From NCBI GenBank assembly GCA_004298045.1, contig SCRM01000002.1, forward strand, positions 19,286-83,285: a stretch of 64,000 nucleotides of DNA, written 5' to 3'. Shown here piece by piece: positions 28,880 through 37,535 of the stretch. A model generated the notes under the pieces. It made no database searches, was not told the origin of the DNA, and saw nothing but the letters and a program-made list of their open reading frames with translations. Position 1 is the first letter of the stretch; every line of letters starts with the position of its first letter. The translations under genes were made by a program, and so were the position numbers. This DNA comes from Rhodanobacter sp. Its GTDB lineage: Bacteria; Pseudomonadota; Gammaproteobacteria; Xanthomonadales; Rhodanobacteraceae.

Positions 28880-30775
28880 ATGACCCCATCGCTTGCCACA
28901 CGCCTGCGTCCGCTGTTGCCCCTCACCCAGGTGCTCGCCGGTGCGCTGGCGTTCGTGCTGCTGACCGGCCTCGTCGATGGCGGCGTAGGCGTGCTGCCGT
29001 GGCGGCTGCTGGATCAGGCGCGCTATCCGCTGGCCAATGCCCTGCCGGGTCTGCTGCTGGCGGGCCTCCTGCTGGTGGCGACGCGGCGCCTGCTGCTGGC
29101 GTTCGGCCTCGCATTCCTGCTGCAGGGGGTGGTCTACGCGGTCAACGCGCTCAAGGTGGCCAACCTCGGCGTGCCGTTGCTGCCAGCCGATTTCCAGATG
29201 GTGGGCCAATTGCGCCGCGGCGGCTGGCACCTTTTGGCGGGGTACCTGCCGGGCAGTCCGTGGCCATGGCTGGCACTGCTGGCGACCAGCATCATTGCCG
29301 TGCTGGCGTGGCAACACGAACCGGCGCTGTGCGCCCGGCGCACCGGCGGCAAACGGCTCCTGGCGGGCGGCATGCTGGGGCTGGCGCTGGGCAGCCTGCT
29401 CGGCGGCTGGGGTGGCTGGACCAGGCTCTACAACGGCAGCGTGTTGTGGTTGGAGCCGTGGTCGGCCAGCGCCACCCGCGTGCAGTCCGGCCTCATCAGC
29501 GAGCTGCTGCTGTTCCGCCAGCAGTATGCGCAGAAGAAACTGCGCCCCGACCGCGCCATCGCACAACAACTGATCGACCAATCCACGCCCGAGCTGCGCA
29601 CCAGCCTGCTGCTGCCGACGGCGGCCGTGCTGCCCGACATCGTCGTGGTGCAGAGCGAATCCTTCTTCGACCCGCGCCGCCTGCACGGCTTCGAGGCCGC
29701 CGATCTCACGCCCAACCTCGATCGTCTTGCCGCACGCGGCGCCAGCGGCGCACTGCACGTGCCGACCTTTGGCGGCGGCACCATCCGCACCGAGTTCGAG
29801 ATGCTCACCGGGCTGTCGCTGCGCTACTTCGACACGCTGCAGTTTCCCTACCTGCAGATGAGCCACCAGCGCGTGCCAAGTCTGGTGCAGGTACTGGCGG
29901 CGCACGGCTACGCCACCACCGCGCTGCACGGCAACGACCCCGGTTTCTGGAACCGCACCACGGCGTTCAAGACGCTGGGGTTCGAGCGCTTCGTGTCGCA
30001 AGCGGCGTTCCCCGCCAACGCGCCGAACGACGGCAAATACATGGCGGATCGCGCATTGACCGACGAGATTGCGCAGCAGCTCAAGGACGACGGCCCGCCG
30101 CAATTCGTGTTCGCGATCAGCATCGAGGCGCATGGCCCGTACGATGTCGACCCCGCCGACACTGCCGCGCGCGACGCGATCGAAGTGCCGGCAGCCATCG
30201 TCGGCAAGGATCGCGTCGAGCTGCAGAATTACCTCCACCACCTGCGCCACGCCGACGCCGAACTCGGGCGGCTGGCCGACCTGCTCGCGCGGCGCACGCG
30301 CCCGACCCTGCTGCTGTTCTACGGCGACCACCTGCCGGGGTTGGCGGGGAGCTACCGCACGCTGGGTTTCGTCGATGGCGGCGACATGCTGGTGCAGCCT
30401 AGCCATTGGCTGCTGGTGGATGTCCACGCGCAGGCGCCGGCCACCCAGGCGGATACCGCTGCCTGGCTGCTGCCGGGCAAGCTGCTGGCCACGGCCGGCA
30501 TCCACGACGATCCCTACTTTGCGCTGACCACGCTGGTCGGCCCGGAGCTGGCCGCGCTTACTCGTGCCCCCGGCAGCCCCGACCGCCCCGGTGCGCGCAC
30601 CGGCGCCATGCTGCGCAATCTCGACCAGCCAATGGCCAGCATCCAGCAGCTGCGCCTCGCGCACAAACTCGATCCGCTGCTGGCGCACGTCCGCGAAGGG
30701 TCGCCCAACGAACGGCTTGCCCATTCGCTGGACGCGACCCCGGCTCCACTGCCGCAGGCGCAGCTGATGCGCTGA
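28880..30775 (+). CDS. LTA synthase family membrane sulfatase/phosphoglycerol transferase
   Basis: This is a polytopic membrane protein with a periplasmic sulfatase-fold domain. Members polymerise or transfer glycerol-phosphate or phosphoethanolamine onto lipids or periplasmic glucans. Five membrane segments (to about residue 190) precede the catalytic domain: VQSESFFDPRRL with metal ligands, GGGTIRTEFEMLTGLS with the likely catalytic threonine, GNDPGFWNR, and YGDHLPGL with the Asp-His metal pair. The 631-aa length matches LtaS and OpgB-like proteins. The start is uncertain: an ATG at 28841 would add 13 residues. It lies before DUF1456 and DUF456 genes on the same strand. In a Gram-negative host the role may be osmoregulated glucan or lipid head-group modification. 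Confidence 0.85.
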   Translation: MTPSLATRLRPLLPLTQVLAGALAFVLLTGLVDGGVGVLPWRLLDQARYPLANALPGLLLAGLLLVATRRLLLAFGLAFLLQGVVYAVNALKVANLGVPLLPADFQMVGQLRRGGWHLLAGYLPGSPWPWLALLATSIIAVLAWQHEPALCARRTGGKRLLAGGMLGLALGSLLGGWGGWTRLYNGSVLWLEPWSASATRVQSGLISELLLFRQQYAQKKLRPDRAIAQQLIDQSTPELRTSLLLPTAAVLPDIVVVQSESFFDPRRLHGFEAADLTPNLDRLAARGASGALHVPTFGGGTIRTEFEMLTGLSLRYFDTLQFPYLQMSHQRVPSLVQVLAAHGYATTALHGNDPGFWNRTTAFKTLGFERFVSQAAFPANAPNDGKYMADRALTDEIAQQLKDDGPPQFVFAISIEAHGPYDVDPADTAARDAIEVPAAIVGKDRVELQNYLHHLRHADAELGRLADLLARRTRPTLLLFYGDHLPGLAGSYRTLGFVDGGDMLVQPSHWLLVDVHAQAPATQADTAAWLLPGKLLATAGIHDDPYFALTTLVGPELAALTRAPGSPDRPGARTGAMLRNLDQPMASIQQLRLAHKLDPLLAHVREGSPNERLAHSLDATPAPLPQAQLMR

Positions 30776-30827
30776 GCCGTGAAGAGGCGCGTGGGCGACC
30801 ACCCGCACGCGCCGATACAATCGCCCC

Positions 30828-31289
30828 ATGCTCAACAACGACATCCTGCGCGGCGTGCGCTACATGCTCGATCTGCCGGACGGCAAGCTCGTTCACATCA
30901 TCGGGCAGGCCGGGCTTGCCGTGGACGCCAACGATGTCGCTGCCTGGCTCCAGCGCGAGGACGAACCCGGCTACCGCGACTGCCCCGACCAGGCGCTGGC
31001 GCATTTTCTCGACGGGCTGATCGTGCACCTGCGCGGTCGCGACGAAAGCCGACCGCCGCAGCCAGTGGCCAGGCGCGTCGGCAACAACCTGGTGCTGAAA
31101 AAGCTGCGGGTGGCCTTTGAGCTGCGCGACGACGACCTGCACGCGATCCTCGCGACGGCGGGCTTTCCGCTGTCCAAGCCGGAGCTGTCGGCGCTGTTCC
31201 GCAAGCCCGGCCATCCCAACTACCGCCCGTGCGGCGACCAATTGCTGCGACATTTTTTGCGCGGCCTGACCCAGCGCCTGCGGAGCTGA
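30828..31289 (+). CDS. DUF1456 (YehS-like) family protein
   Basis: This 153-aa cytosolic protein belongs to the DUF1456/YehS family, whose role is unknown. The family is built of two similar halves, each a helical motif beginning with a pattern like NDILRGVRYMLDL or NNLVLKKLRVAFEL and containing YRDCPDQALAHFLDGL or YRPCGDQLLRHFLRGL. Both halves are intact. It starts 52 bases after the LTA-synthase-like gene and ends two bases before the DUF456 gene, so the three are probably cotranscribed. Confidence 0.9.
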   Translation: MLNNDILRGVRYMLDLPDGKLVHIIGQAGLAVDANDVAAWLQREDEPGYRDCPDQALAHFLDGLIVHLRGRDESRPPQPVARRVGNNLVLKKLRVAFELRDDDLHAILATAGFPLSKPELSALFRKPGHPNYRPCGDQLLRHFLRGLTQRLRS

Positions 31290-31291
31290 CG

Positions 31292-31780
31292 ATGCTGTTC
31301 GATCTGGCCTTCTACACCCTGGGTGCGCTGCTGATCGTCGGCGGGCTGGTCGGCACCGTGTTGCCGGCGCTGCCGGGCATCCCGATGGTGTTTGGCGGCA
31401 TCTGGCTGATTGCGGCGGTGGACAACTACCAGCATCTCGGGCTGTGGTGGCTGCTCTTCATCGGTGCGCTGGGCGCCTTCGGCGTGCTGGTCGATTTCGT
31501 CGCCGGCACGCTCGGCGCCAAACGCGTCGGTGCCAGCAAGCGCGCGTTGTGGGGCGCCACGCTCGGCACCTTCCTCGGCATGTTTTTCGGCATCCCCGGC
31601 ATCCTGATCGGACCGTTTGCCGGCGCCCTGATCGGCGAGCTGTCCTCAGGTACCAGCGTGCTGCGCAGCGCCAACGTGGGCGCGGCCACCTGGGTCGGCC
31701 TGCTCGCCGGGGCCCTGGTGAAACTGGTGATTTCGCTGGTGATGGTCGGTCTGTTCGGCCTGGCCATGCTGATGGGCTAG
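31292..31780 (+). CDS. DUF456 family membrane protein
   Basis: This 162-aa inner-membrane protein of unknown function has four or five hydrophobic segments with glycine-rich motifs: GLVGTVLPALPGIPMVFGGI, then KRVGASKRALWGATLGTFLGMFFGIPG and GPFAGALIGEL. These are characteristic of DUF456, where glycine-zipper helices resemble small-channel or peptide-export motifs. The ATG at 31292 follows the previous stop by two bases. It is convergent with the hemolysin-III gene, nine bases away. Confidence 0.9.
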   Translation: MLFDLAFYTLGALLIVGGLVGTVLPALPGIPMVFGGIWLIAAVDNYQHLGLWWLLFIGALGAFGVLVDFVAGTLGAKRVGASKRALWGATLGTFLGMFFGIPGILIGPFAGALIGELSSGTSVLRSANVGAATWVGLLAGALVKLVISLVMVGLFGLAMLMG

Positions 31781-31789
31781 GAGCCGCCT

Positions 31790-32449
31790 CTAGGCTACCG
31801 GCAGCACGTAGAACAAGACTGCAAAGTAATGCAGCACGCTGCCCGCCAGCACGAAGGCGTGCCACAGCGCATGCTGGAACGGCAGTCGGCGCCACAGGTA
31901 GAACGGTACGCCCAAGGTATAGGCCAGGCCGCCGGCAATCAGCAGCGTCATGCCGCCGGTTTGCAGCTCGGCGGCCAGCGGCTTGAACGCGAGCATGCCG
32001 ATCCAGCCCATGCCGACGTAAAGCAGCACGGCAAGCGAGCGGTAGCGGCGAAACCAGCCGAGTTCCAGTACGCTGCCAACCACCGCCAACGTCCACACCG
32101 CCGCAAACAGGCCCCAGCCCCACGCACCGGAAAGCGCCATCAGCGTGAACGGCGTGTAGGTGCCGGCAATCAGCAGGTAGATCGCGATGTGGTCCAGCGT
32201 GCGCAGCACCGGCTTGGCGCGCATCAGCGGAATGGCGTGGTACAGCGTGGAGGCGGTGTACAAAAGGATCAGCGTGGCGCCATACACCGCGCTCGCCGTC
32301 ACCGCGCGCGCGCCGCCGTGCAGCGCGGCAAACGCCACCAACGTGGTCAACCCGCCAATGCTGAGCACAATGCCGATGCCATGCAGCACGCAGCTGGCAA
32401 GTTCGTCGCCGCGGCGGTAGCGCGGCAAGGCAAGCGTGGCGGTGGTCAT
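31790..32449 (-). CDS. Hemolysin III family (PAQR/YqfA-like) membrane protein
   Basis: This 219-aa seven-helix membrane protein belongs to the PAQR/hemolysin III family. The conserved histidine and aspartate motifs are visible: SCVLHGIGIVLSIGG, the STLYHAIPL segment, LDHIAIYLLIAGTYTPF, and LWHAFVLAGSVLHYFAV. These form a metal site in the membrane like that of adiponectin receptors, suggesting a lipid hydrolase or homeostasis role; the bacterial function is not settled and true haemolysis is doubtful. An upstream in-frame start would only add a non-family stretch. It is transcribed alone. Confidence 0.9.
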   Translation of the reverse strand: MTTATLALPRYRRGDELASCVLHGIGIVLSIGGLTTLVAFAALHGGARAVTASAVYGATLILLYTASTLYHAIPLMRAKPVLRTLDHIAIYLLIAGTYTPFTLMALSGAWGWGLFAAVWTLAVVGSVLELGWFRRYRSLAVLLYVGMGWIGMLAFKPLAAELQTGGMTLLIAGGLAYTLGVPFYLWRRLPFQHALWHAFVLAGSVLHYFAVLFYVLPVA

Positions 32450-32588
32450 GGTCGCTCCGGCCAAGAGTGGCGAGACATCGAAAGGCCACCATACCGAACC
32501 GAACGGCGTGCCGCCAGCGCGCAAGTCAAACGCTCGTGTGAAAACCGCTTCACCGCGCCTGCACGCGGCGTGGATGCACGGCCGCGCA

Positions 32589-32660
32589 GATTATCAGCAC
32601 GGGTGTTTTCCCATTCCCCGACACCCGCGTTACGCCCCACCTCCCCGTGGGGCTTTTTTT
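32589..32660 (+). ncRNA. Candidate small RNA with two C-rich hairpin loops
   Basis: Between the hemolysin-III start and the cupin-like gene, a GATTAT hexamer (32589-32594) resembling a -10 element is followed by two hairpins. The first has stem CGGGTGT/ACACCCG (32600-32606, 32621-32627) with a loop TTTCCCATTCCCCG. The second is a perfect terminator with loop CTCCCC. No gene on this strand ends nearby. The predicted RNA of about 60 bases would show C-rich loops complementary to GGAGG ribosome sites, as known for sX13 of Xanthomonas. No good -35 box was found. Confidence 0.4.
32634..32660 (+). terminator. Intrinsic terminator (strong hairpin plus seven Ts)
   Basis: GCCCCAC (32634-32640) and GTGGGGC (32647-32653) form a perfect seven-pair stem with a six-base loop, directly followed by TTTTTTT (32654-32660). 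It is the clearest intrinsic terminator of the window. The nearest upstream gene on this strand ends at 31780, so it more likely ends a short transcript that starts in the spacer, or attenuates transcription into the gene at 32731. Confidence 0.85.
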
Positions 32661-32730
32661 GGCCGGTGCTTACGGTGGTTTAACGGCGCGCATGCTCCAC
32701 TGCGCCGACATATCGACGATGGAGCCACTC

Positions 32731-33300
32731 ATGGGGCAACGCATGCATGGGCTGAAGACCTTGCGCGATATCGTGCTCGAATACGGCATGGCGGCGCACC
32801 CCGACCTTGCCGCCATGGCGCGCGAACTCGGCCGCGTCGTGCATCGCAATGGCGCCGTCATTGCCCGCCGGCTGAACACCCTGCAACGCCATTGCGGCGT
32901 CAGCGGCTACTGGTCGCTGGCGCGCCAGCGCCAGCCTGCGCTGCACGTGGCGGTGAAGGCATGGCCCACCGGCGCGCCGGTACCGTTGTGCGGGCAGGCC
33001 GGTGACTGGGAGCTGGAGCTGGCCCTGCACGGTGCACTGGCATTGGAAACCTGGCGACGCGACCCCTTGACCGGCTCCCTGGTGGCACACGGCCGCGACT
33101 GGCTTGGTCCCGGCGATGCGCGCTGGTTCGAGCACGACGCTGCCCTGGTGCACCGTTGCCGCAACCTGTCGCGGCGGGAAACCGCCTATACCTTGCACGT
33201 GTGCCGCAGCGCCGACGCAAGTCACCGCGACATCCCCGGCGGCGAGACGGCAGGGTGGCTGCCACCGGCCCTTGCCGGCCCGCGTCGCATCGCCTCCTGA
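32731..33300 (+). CDS. Cupin-like protein resembling cysteine dioxygenase, metal ligands altered
   Basis: The 189-aa protein has a helical N-terminus and then a pattern like the cupin core of cysteine dioxygenases: APVPLCGQAGDWELELALHG, LALETWRRDP, GDARWFEHDAALVHRCRNLS and TAYTLHVCRS. In true thiol dioxygenases the first part reads H-x-H; here it is C-x-Q, so two of the three iron histidines appear lost, while the third (VHRCRN) remains. I choose the ATG at 32731 because GGAG lies seven bases ahead; 32719 is also possible. The next gene is an FAD/NAD(P)-binding protein, a frequent neighbour of such dioxygenases, and is broken. The family link is my own alignment by eye and is tentative; the protein may be inactive or have another role. 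Confidence 0.45.
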   Translation: MGQRMHGLKTLRDIVLEYGMAAHPDLAAMARELGRVVHRNGAVIARRLNTLQRHCGVSGYWSLARQRQPALHVAVKAWPTGAPVPLCGQAGDWELELALHGALALETWRRDPLTGSLVAHGRDWLGPGDARWFEHDAALVHRCRNLSRRETAYTLHVCRSADASHRDIPGGETAGWLPPALAGPRRIAS

Positions 33301-33323
33301 CGCCCCCGCCGGACACCGCGCCG

Positions 33324-34691
33324 ATGCATCGACGGATCGCCATCATCGGCGGTGGCGCTGCCGCCGCGACCTTGCTCGGCGAGTTGCTTGGCCGCGAGGT
33401 GCCCCAGCCACTCCACATCGACTGGTATACAGGTACTGGCGTACCGGGCCGCGGCGTGGCCTATGCCAACCCGTCGCCCCGCCTGCTGCTCAACGTGCGC
33501 GCGGCGTCGATGGGCCTGTTTGCCGGCAAGCCGTAAGGTTTTCTCGATTTCGTGCAGCGCGCCGACGCCAGCGTGCGCGGCACCGATTTCGTGCCGCGCT
33601 GGCGTTACGGCGACTATCTCGAAGACGAAGTGCGCCGCGCGCTGGCGCACGGCAAGGCGCGCGGCCACGACGTGCAAAGCGTGCCGCTGTGCGCCGACGC
33701 CTTGGTGCCCGAAGCCTCCGGCGTCACCGTGGTCTGTGGCGACGATGCCCGCCCCGTCGATGCCGCGGTGCTCGCCATTGGCAGCCTGCCGCCGCACCCG
33801 CTGGCCGGCGTGAGTGCCGCAGCGCGGGCCAGCGGCCGGTATGCCGTCGATCCGTGGTTGCTGCTGACGAACGAGCCCGCGCCGTCGGCCGAGGTGATCG
33901 TGATCGGCATGGGGCTGACCGCCATTGACGTGATCCTGGAGCTGGCGGCGCGTTGGCCTGACACCCGCTTCACCGCACTGTCGCGCCACGGCCACTGGCC
34001 GGAGCCACACCTGCCCACCATGGCCATCCCGAGCAACGATGGCAGCGAGCTGGTGGAAGGCTTGCTGGAAGATGCCGACCTGTGGCGCTGGATGCACCTG
34101 CTGCGCGAAACCATGGGGCTGGAAGACGACTGGCGCAGCGTATTTGACAGCCTGCGCCCCCACGCCGCACTGCTGTGGGCGCAACTGCCGAGTGCGCAAC
34201 GCGCACGTTTTCTGCGCCACGCGCACTGGGCATGGGAGCGCGCCCGGCACCGCATGCCGGTGCCCGTGGTGATGGCCGTCGCCGAGCTGGAACGCAGTGG
34301 CCGCCTCACCCACCGGCGCGGCCGCGTGCGCAGCGTCGACGTCGATGCAGATGGCGCCACACTGGCGTTGACCCTGCAGGCGCCCGGCCCCGGTGCGCCG
34401 GACCAGCTGCATGCCGGCCTCGTCGTGCAGGCCACCGGCATGGCGTTCGACGCGCGCCACACCACCCACCCGCTGTTGCGCCAGATGGTGCTGAACCGCC
34501 ACGTGGTGCCCGATCCGCTCGGGCTCGGACTGGTTGCCACGCCCGACTGCCGGCTATGCCATCCGGGCGGCGCGTGGCCGCACCTGTTCGCGCTCGGCAG
34601 CCTGTTGCGCGGTACGCTGTGGGAGTCCACCGCCATGCCGGAGATCCGCCAGCAGGCGCGCGCCGTGGTCGACCAGTTGCTGGCGGACTGA
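33324..34691 (+). pseudogene. FAD/NAD(P)-binding protein gene interrupted by an in-frame TAA
   Basis: The reading frame starts MHRRIAIIGGGAAAATLLGELLG, a dinucleotide-binding motif, and continues with PGRGVAYANPSPRLLLNVRAASMG, typical of the NAD_binding_9 family of FAD-dependent oxidoreductases. At 33534-33536 the codon after AGKP is TAA. Translation resumes in the same frame with GFLDFVQRADASVRG and runs to 34691 with the second nucleotide-binding site (VIVIGMGLTAIDVILELA) and the C-terminal domain. There is no frameshift, and the downstream 386 codons show no decay. A single base change from GAA, CAA, TAC or similar would explain the stop. It may be a recent loss, a sequencing error, or readthrough. 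A restart at 33552 or later would lack the FAD site. It starts 23 bases after the cupin-like gene, probably in one operon. Confidence 0.8.
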
Positions 34692-34777
34692 GTGCGGGGA
34701 ACGGATTATCCGGCCTGCGGCCACCGCCCACCGCCGACCTGCCTGTCTTCATCCGCCATGGAAGCGTTCGCCACCGC

Positions 34778-36154
34778 ATGAGTAACGACCTGATCGGGCT
34801 GATTGCCGTGGTGATGCACGTCGGCGGCATCGTCGCGGCGGCACGCGCGCTGATGCACACGCGCACGCCGCAGGGCACGATCGCCTGGGTGCTCGGCCTG
34901 CTGCTGTTGCCGGAGCTCACGCTGATCCCGTACCTGTTCCTTGGCACCAACCACTTTCGCGGTTATCTCGCCCACCACTACCGCCTCGCCCACCAACGCC
35001 ACCCGCTCGCCGGGAACGATGGCACCGGCCGCTACGCGGCGCTGGTGGCGATGCAACGGCGACCGTTTCGCGCCGGCCATGGGTTGCGCCTGCTGGTGAA
35101 TGGCGAAGCCACGTTCGACGCCATCTTTGCGGCCATCGACCACGCGCAACGCAGCGTGCTGGTGCAGTTTTTCGTGATCCACGACGACGCCATCGGCCGG
35201 CGCCTGCAGCGGGTGCTGCTGGAACGCGCGGCGGCCGGAGTGGCCGTATGCGTGCTGTACGACGGCGTCGGCAGCCATGACCTGCCGGCCAGCTACGTGG
35301 AAACGCTGCGCGTCGGCGGGGTCGGCATCCACCGGTTTGCGACGCACCGCTGGCGCAACCGCTTCCAGCTCAACTTCCGCAACCACCGCAAGATCGTGGT
35401 GGTGGACGGGCAGTGTGCGTTCGTCGGCGGCCTCAACGTGGGTGAGGAATACCTGGGCCACAAACCACCGCTCGCGCCGTGGCGCGACACCCATCTCGAG
35501 TTGCGCGGGCCGGCGGTGGCCGATCTGGCGCAACTGTTCGCCGACGACTGGCAATGGATTACCGGCGCGCCGCCACCGCTGCACCCGGCGCCCGCCGCCT
35601 GCGGCACGGCACGGGTGCTGGTGGTGGCCACGGGGCCGGCGGACGCGCAGGAAACCGGCTCGCTGTTTTTCGTCGCCGCGATCAACTCCGCACGTCATCG
35701 GGTGTGGCTGACCACGCCGTACTTCGTGCCCGATACCGCGGTGCGCGCGGCGCTGCGGCTGGCGGTGTTGCGCGGCGTCGACGTGCGCGTGCTGATCCCG
35801 GCGCGGCCCGACCACCGGGTGGTGTTTGCGGCTTCCACGCTGCATGCGCACCACGCGCTGCGCGCCGGGGTGCGCGTGTTCCGCTACCAGCCCGGTTTCG
35901 TGCACCAGAAGGTGGTGCTGGTGGACGACGATGCCGCCTCCATTGGCAGCATCAACCTCGACAGCCGCTCGTTCCGGCTCAATTTCGAGGTGGGCGCACT
36001 GGTGGTGGATCGCGACTTTGCCGCCGCAGTGGCGGCCATGCTCACCGTCGATTTCAGCCACGCGCGCGAAGTGACCGCGGGCGAATACGTCGATGCGCCC
36101 TACTTGAAGCGCGTCGGCATGCATGTGGCGCGGCTGTTCGATCCGCTATTGTGA
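34778..36154 (+). CDS. cls: Cardiolipin synthase (phospholipase D family)
   Basis: This membrane enzyme joins phosphatidyl groups to form cardiolipin. The 458-aa protein begins with two membrane segments (LIGLIAVVMHVGGIVAAARAL and IAWVLGLLLLPELTLIPYLFLG). Two HKD motifs follow: HRKIVVVDG starting at His203 and HQKVVLVDDDAASIGSINLDSRSF starting at His376. The NFRNHRKIVVVDG and GLNVGEEYLG contexts are those of ClsA-type enzymes (486 aa in E. coli). The frame is open far upstream but only as an overlap with the preceding gene; the ATG at 34778 starts the first membrane helix. It may be transcribed with the broken FAD gene, 86 bases upstream. Confidence 0.93.
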   Translation: MSNDLIGLIAVVMHVGGIVAAARALMHTRTPQGTIAWVLGLLLLPELTLIPYLFLGTNHFRGYLAHHYRLAHQRHPLAGNDGTGRYAALVAMQRRPFRAGHGLRLLVNGEATFDAIFAAIDHAQRSVLVQFFVIHDDAIGRRLQRVLLERAAAGVAVCVLYDGVGSHDLPASYVETLRVGGVGIHRFATHRWRNRFQLNFRNHRKIVVVDGQCAFVGGLNVGEEYLGHKPPLAPWRDTHLELRGPAVADLAQLFADDWQWITGAPPPLHPAPAACGTARVLVVATGPADAQETGSLFFVAAINSARHRVWLTTPYFVPDTAVRAALRLAVLRGVDVRVLIPARPDHRVVFAASTLHAHHALRAGVRVFRYQPGFVHQKVVLVDDDAASIGSINLDSRSFRLNFEVGALVVDRDFAAAVAAMLTVDFSHAREVTAGEYVDAPYLKRVGMHVARLFDPLL

Positions 36155-36186
36155 CGCCCCGCGTCGCTCCACCCAGCCTCGCGGCG

Positions 36187-36211
36187 TCCTACCGATTCCC
36201 TATTCCCGGTC
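36187..36211. repeat. Short GATTCCCTATTCCC repeat copy before the arsB-like gene
   Basis: ACCGATTCCCTATTCCCGGTCT lies eight bases ahead of the ArsB-like start. It matches the TATTCCC units at 6419-6450 and the GATTCCC arms elsewhere, so it is a short copy of the dispersed family. It overlaps the place where the ribosome site of the next gene should be, and no GGAG is seen there. Confidence 0.55.
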
Positions 36212-36218
36212 TTGCCCC

Positions 36219-37535
36219 ATGCTCGCCTTGGCGATCTTCATCCTCACCCTCGTACTCGTCGTCTGGCAGCCGCGCGGCCTCGGCATCGGCTGGATCGCCA
36301 TGGGCGGCGCGCTGCTGGCGCTCGCCACCGGCGTGGTGCAGCTCGCCGACGTGGCGCGGGTGTGGCACATCGTGTGGGACGCGACCTTCACCTTTGTCGC
36401 GCTGATCGTCATCTCGCTGCTGCTCGATGCCGCCGGGTTCTTCACCTGGGCGGCGCTGCACATCGCGCGCTGGGGCGGCGGCCGCGGGCGCCGGCTGTTT
36501 CCGCTGGTGGTGCTGCTGGGCGCCACCATTTCCGCCTGCTTCGCCAACGATGGCGCCGCGCTGCTGCTGACGCCGATCGTGATCGCGATCCTGCTGCGCC
36601 TGGAGTTCCCGCCGCGCGCCGCCTTCGCCTTCGTCATTGCCACCGGCTTCATTGCCGATACCGCGAGCCTGCCGCTGGTGATCTCGAACCTGGTCAACAT
36701 CGTCAGCGCGAACTTTTTCGGCATCGGTTTCGACCGCTACGCGGCGGTGATGGTGCCGGTGGATCTGGTCTCCATCGCGACCACGCTCGGCGTGCTGTGG
36801 CTGGCATTCCGGCGTGACGTGCCGACACACTACGCGCTCGAAAAGCTGGCGGCGCCGGCGAGCGCCATCGTCGACCACCGGGTGTTTCGCGCGGCGCTGC
36901 CGATCCTCGCCAGCCTGTTGATCGCCTACTTCGCGCTGGCGCCGTGGCGGGTGCCGTTCTCGATCGCCACCGGTGCGGCCGCGCTCGCGCTCGTGCTGGT
37001 CGCCGCCCGCATCGGACAACGCCAGCCCGCAGTGCTGCCGGTCGCCCGCGTGCTGCGCGCCGCGCCCTGGCAGATCGTGTGGTTTTCGCTCGGCATGTAT
37101 CTCGTGGTGTACGGCCTGGGCGAAGCCGGCCTCACCCGCCGCGCCGCCGGCGTGCTCAACTGGCTGGGCCAGCGCGGCGACATCGTCGCCACGGTCGGTA
37201 CCGGGTTTCTTTCGGCCCTGCTCGCCTCGGTGATGAACAACATGCCATCGACCCTGGTCGGTGCGCTCGCCGTGGCGCAAGCCCAGGTGCCGCCGCTGAC
37301 GCGCGAGCTGATGGTGTACGCCAACGTGATCGGCAACGACCTTGGCCCCAAGTTCACCCCGATCGGCAGCCTCGCCACCTTGCTGTGGCTGCACGTGCTC
37401 GCGGGCAAGGGCCAGCGCGTGGGCTGGGGGCAATACATGAAAGTGGGCCTGCTGCTGACCCCGCCGGTACTGCTCGCCACGCTGCTGGCACTCGCGCTGT
37501 GGCTGCCCGCGCTGCATCGGCTGGCCGCCGCATGA
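36219..37535 (+). CDS. ArsB/NhaD-type membrane transporter (arsenite efflux family)
   Basis: This 438-aa inner-membrane protein with 10-12 hydrophobic segments belongs to the ArsB group of the ion transporter superfamily. Conserved parts include GATISACFANDGAALLLTPIV, FIADTASLPLVISNLVNIVSA, and the second-half SVMNNMPSTLVGALA with YANVIGNDLGPKFTPIGSLATLLWLH. These match arsenite/antimonite pumps. There is no arsR or arsC nearby, so the substrate may be arsenite or another anion. Its stop overlaps the fetA start as ATGA, which puts it in one operon with an iron-linked ABC exporter. The ATG at 36219 starts the first membrane helix. Confidence 0.85.
   Translation: MLALAIFILTLVLVVWQPRGLGIGWIAMGGALLALATGVVQLADVARVWHIVWDATFTFVALIVISLLLDAAGFFTWAALHIARWGGGRGRRLFPLVVLLGATISACFANDGAALLLTPIVIAILLRLEFPPRAAFAFVIATGFIADTASLPLVISNLVNIVSANFFGIGFDRYAAVMVPVDLVSIATTLGVLWLAFRRDVPTHYALEKLAAPASAIVDHRVFRAALPILASLLIAYFALAPWRVPFSIATGAAALALVLVAARIGQRQPAVLPVARVLRAAPWQIVWFSLGMYLVVYGLGEAGLTRRAAGVLNWLGQRGDIVATVGTGFLSALLASVMNNMPSTLVGALAVAQAQVPPLTRELMVYANVIGNDLGPKFTPIGSLATLLWLHVLAGKGQRVGWGQYMKVGLLLTPPVLLATLLALALWLPALHRLAAA

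Noticed and set aside
31790..32449. A true haemolysin
   Set aside because: The hemolysin III name is historic; the motifs are those of PAQR-type membrane proteins, so toxicity is not claimed.
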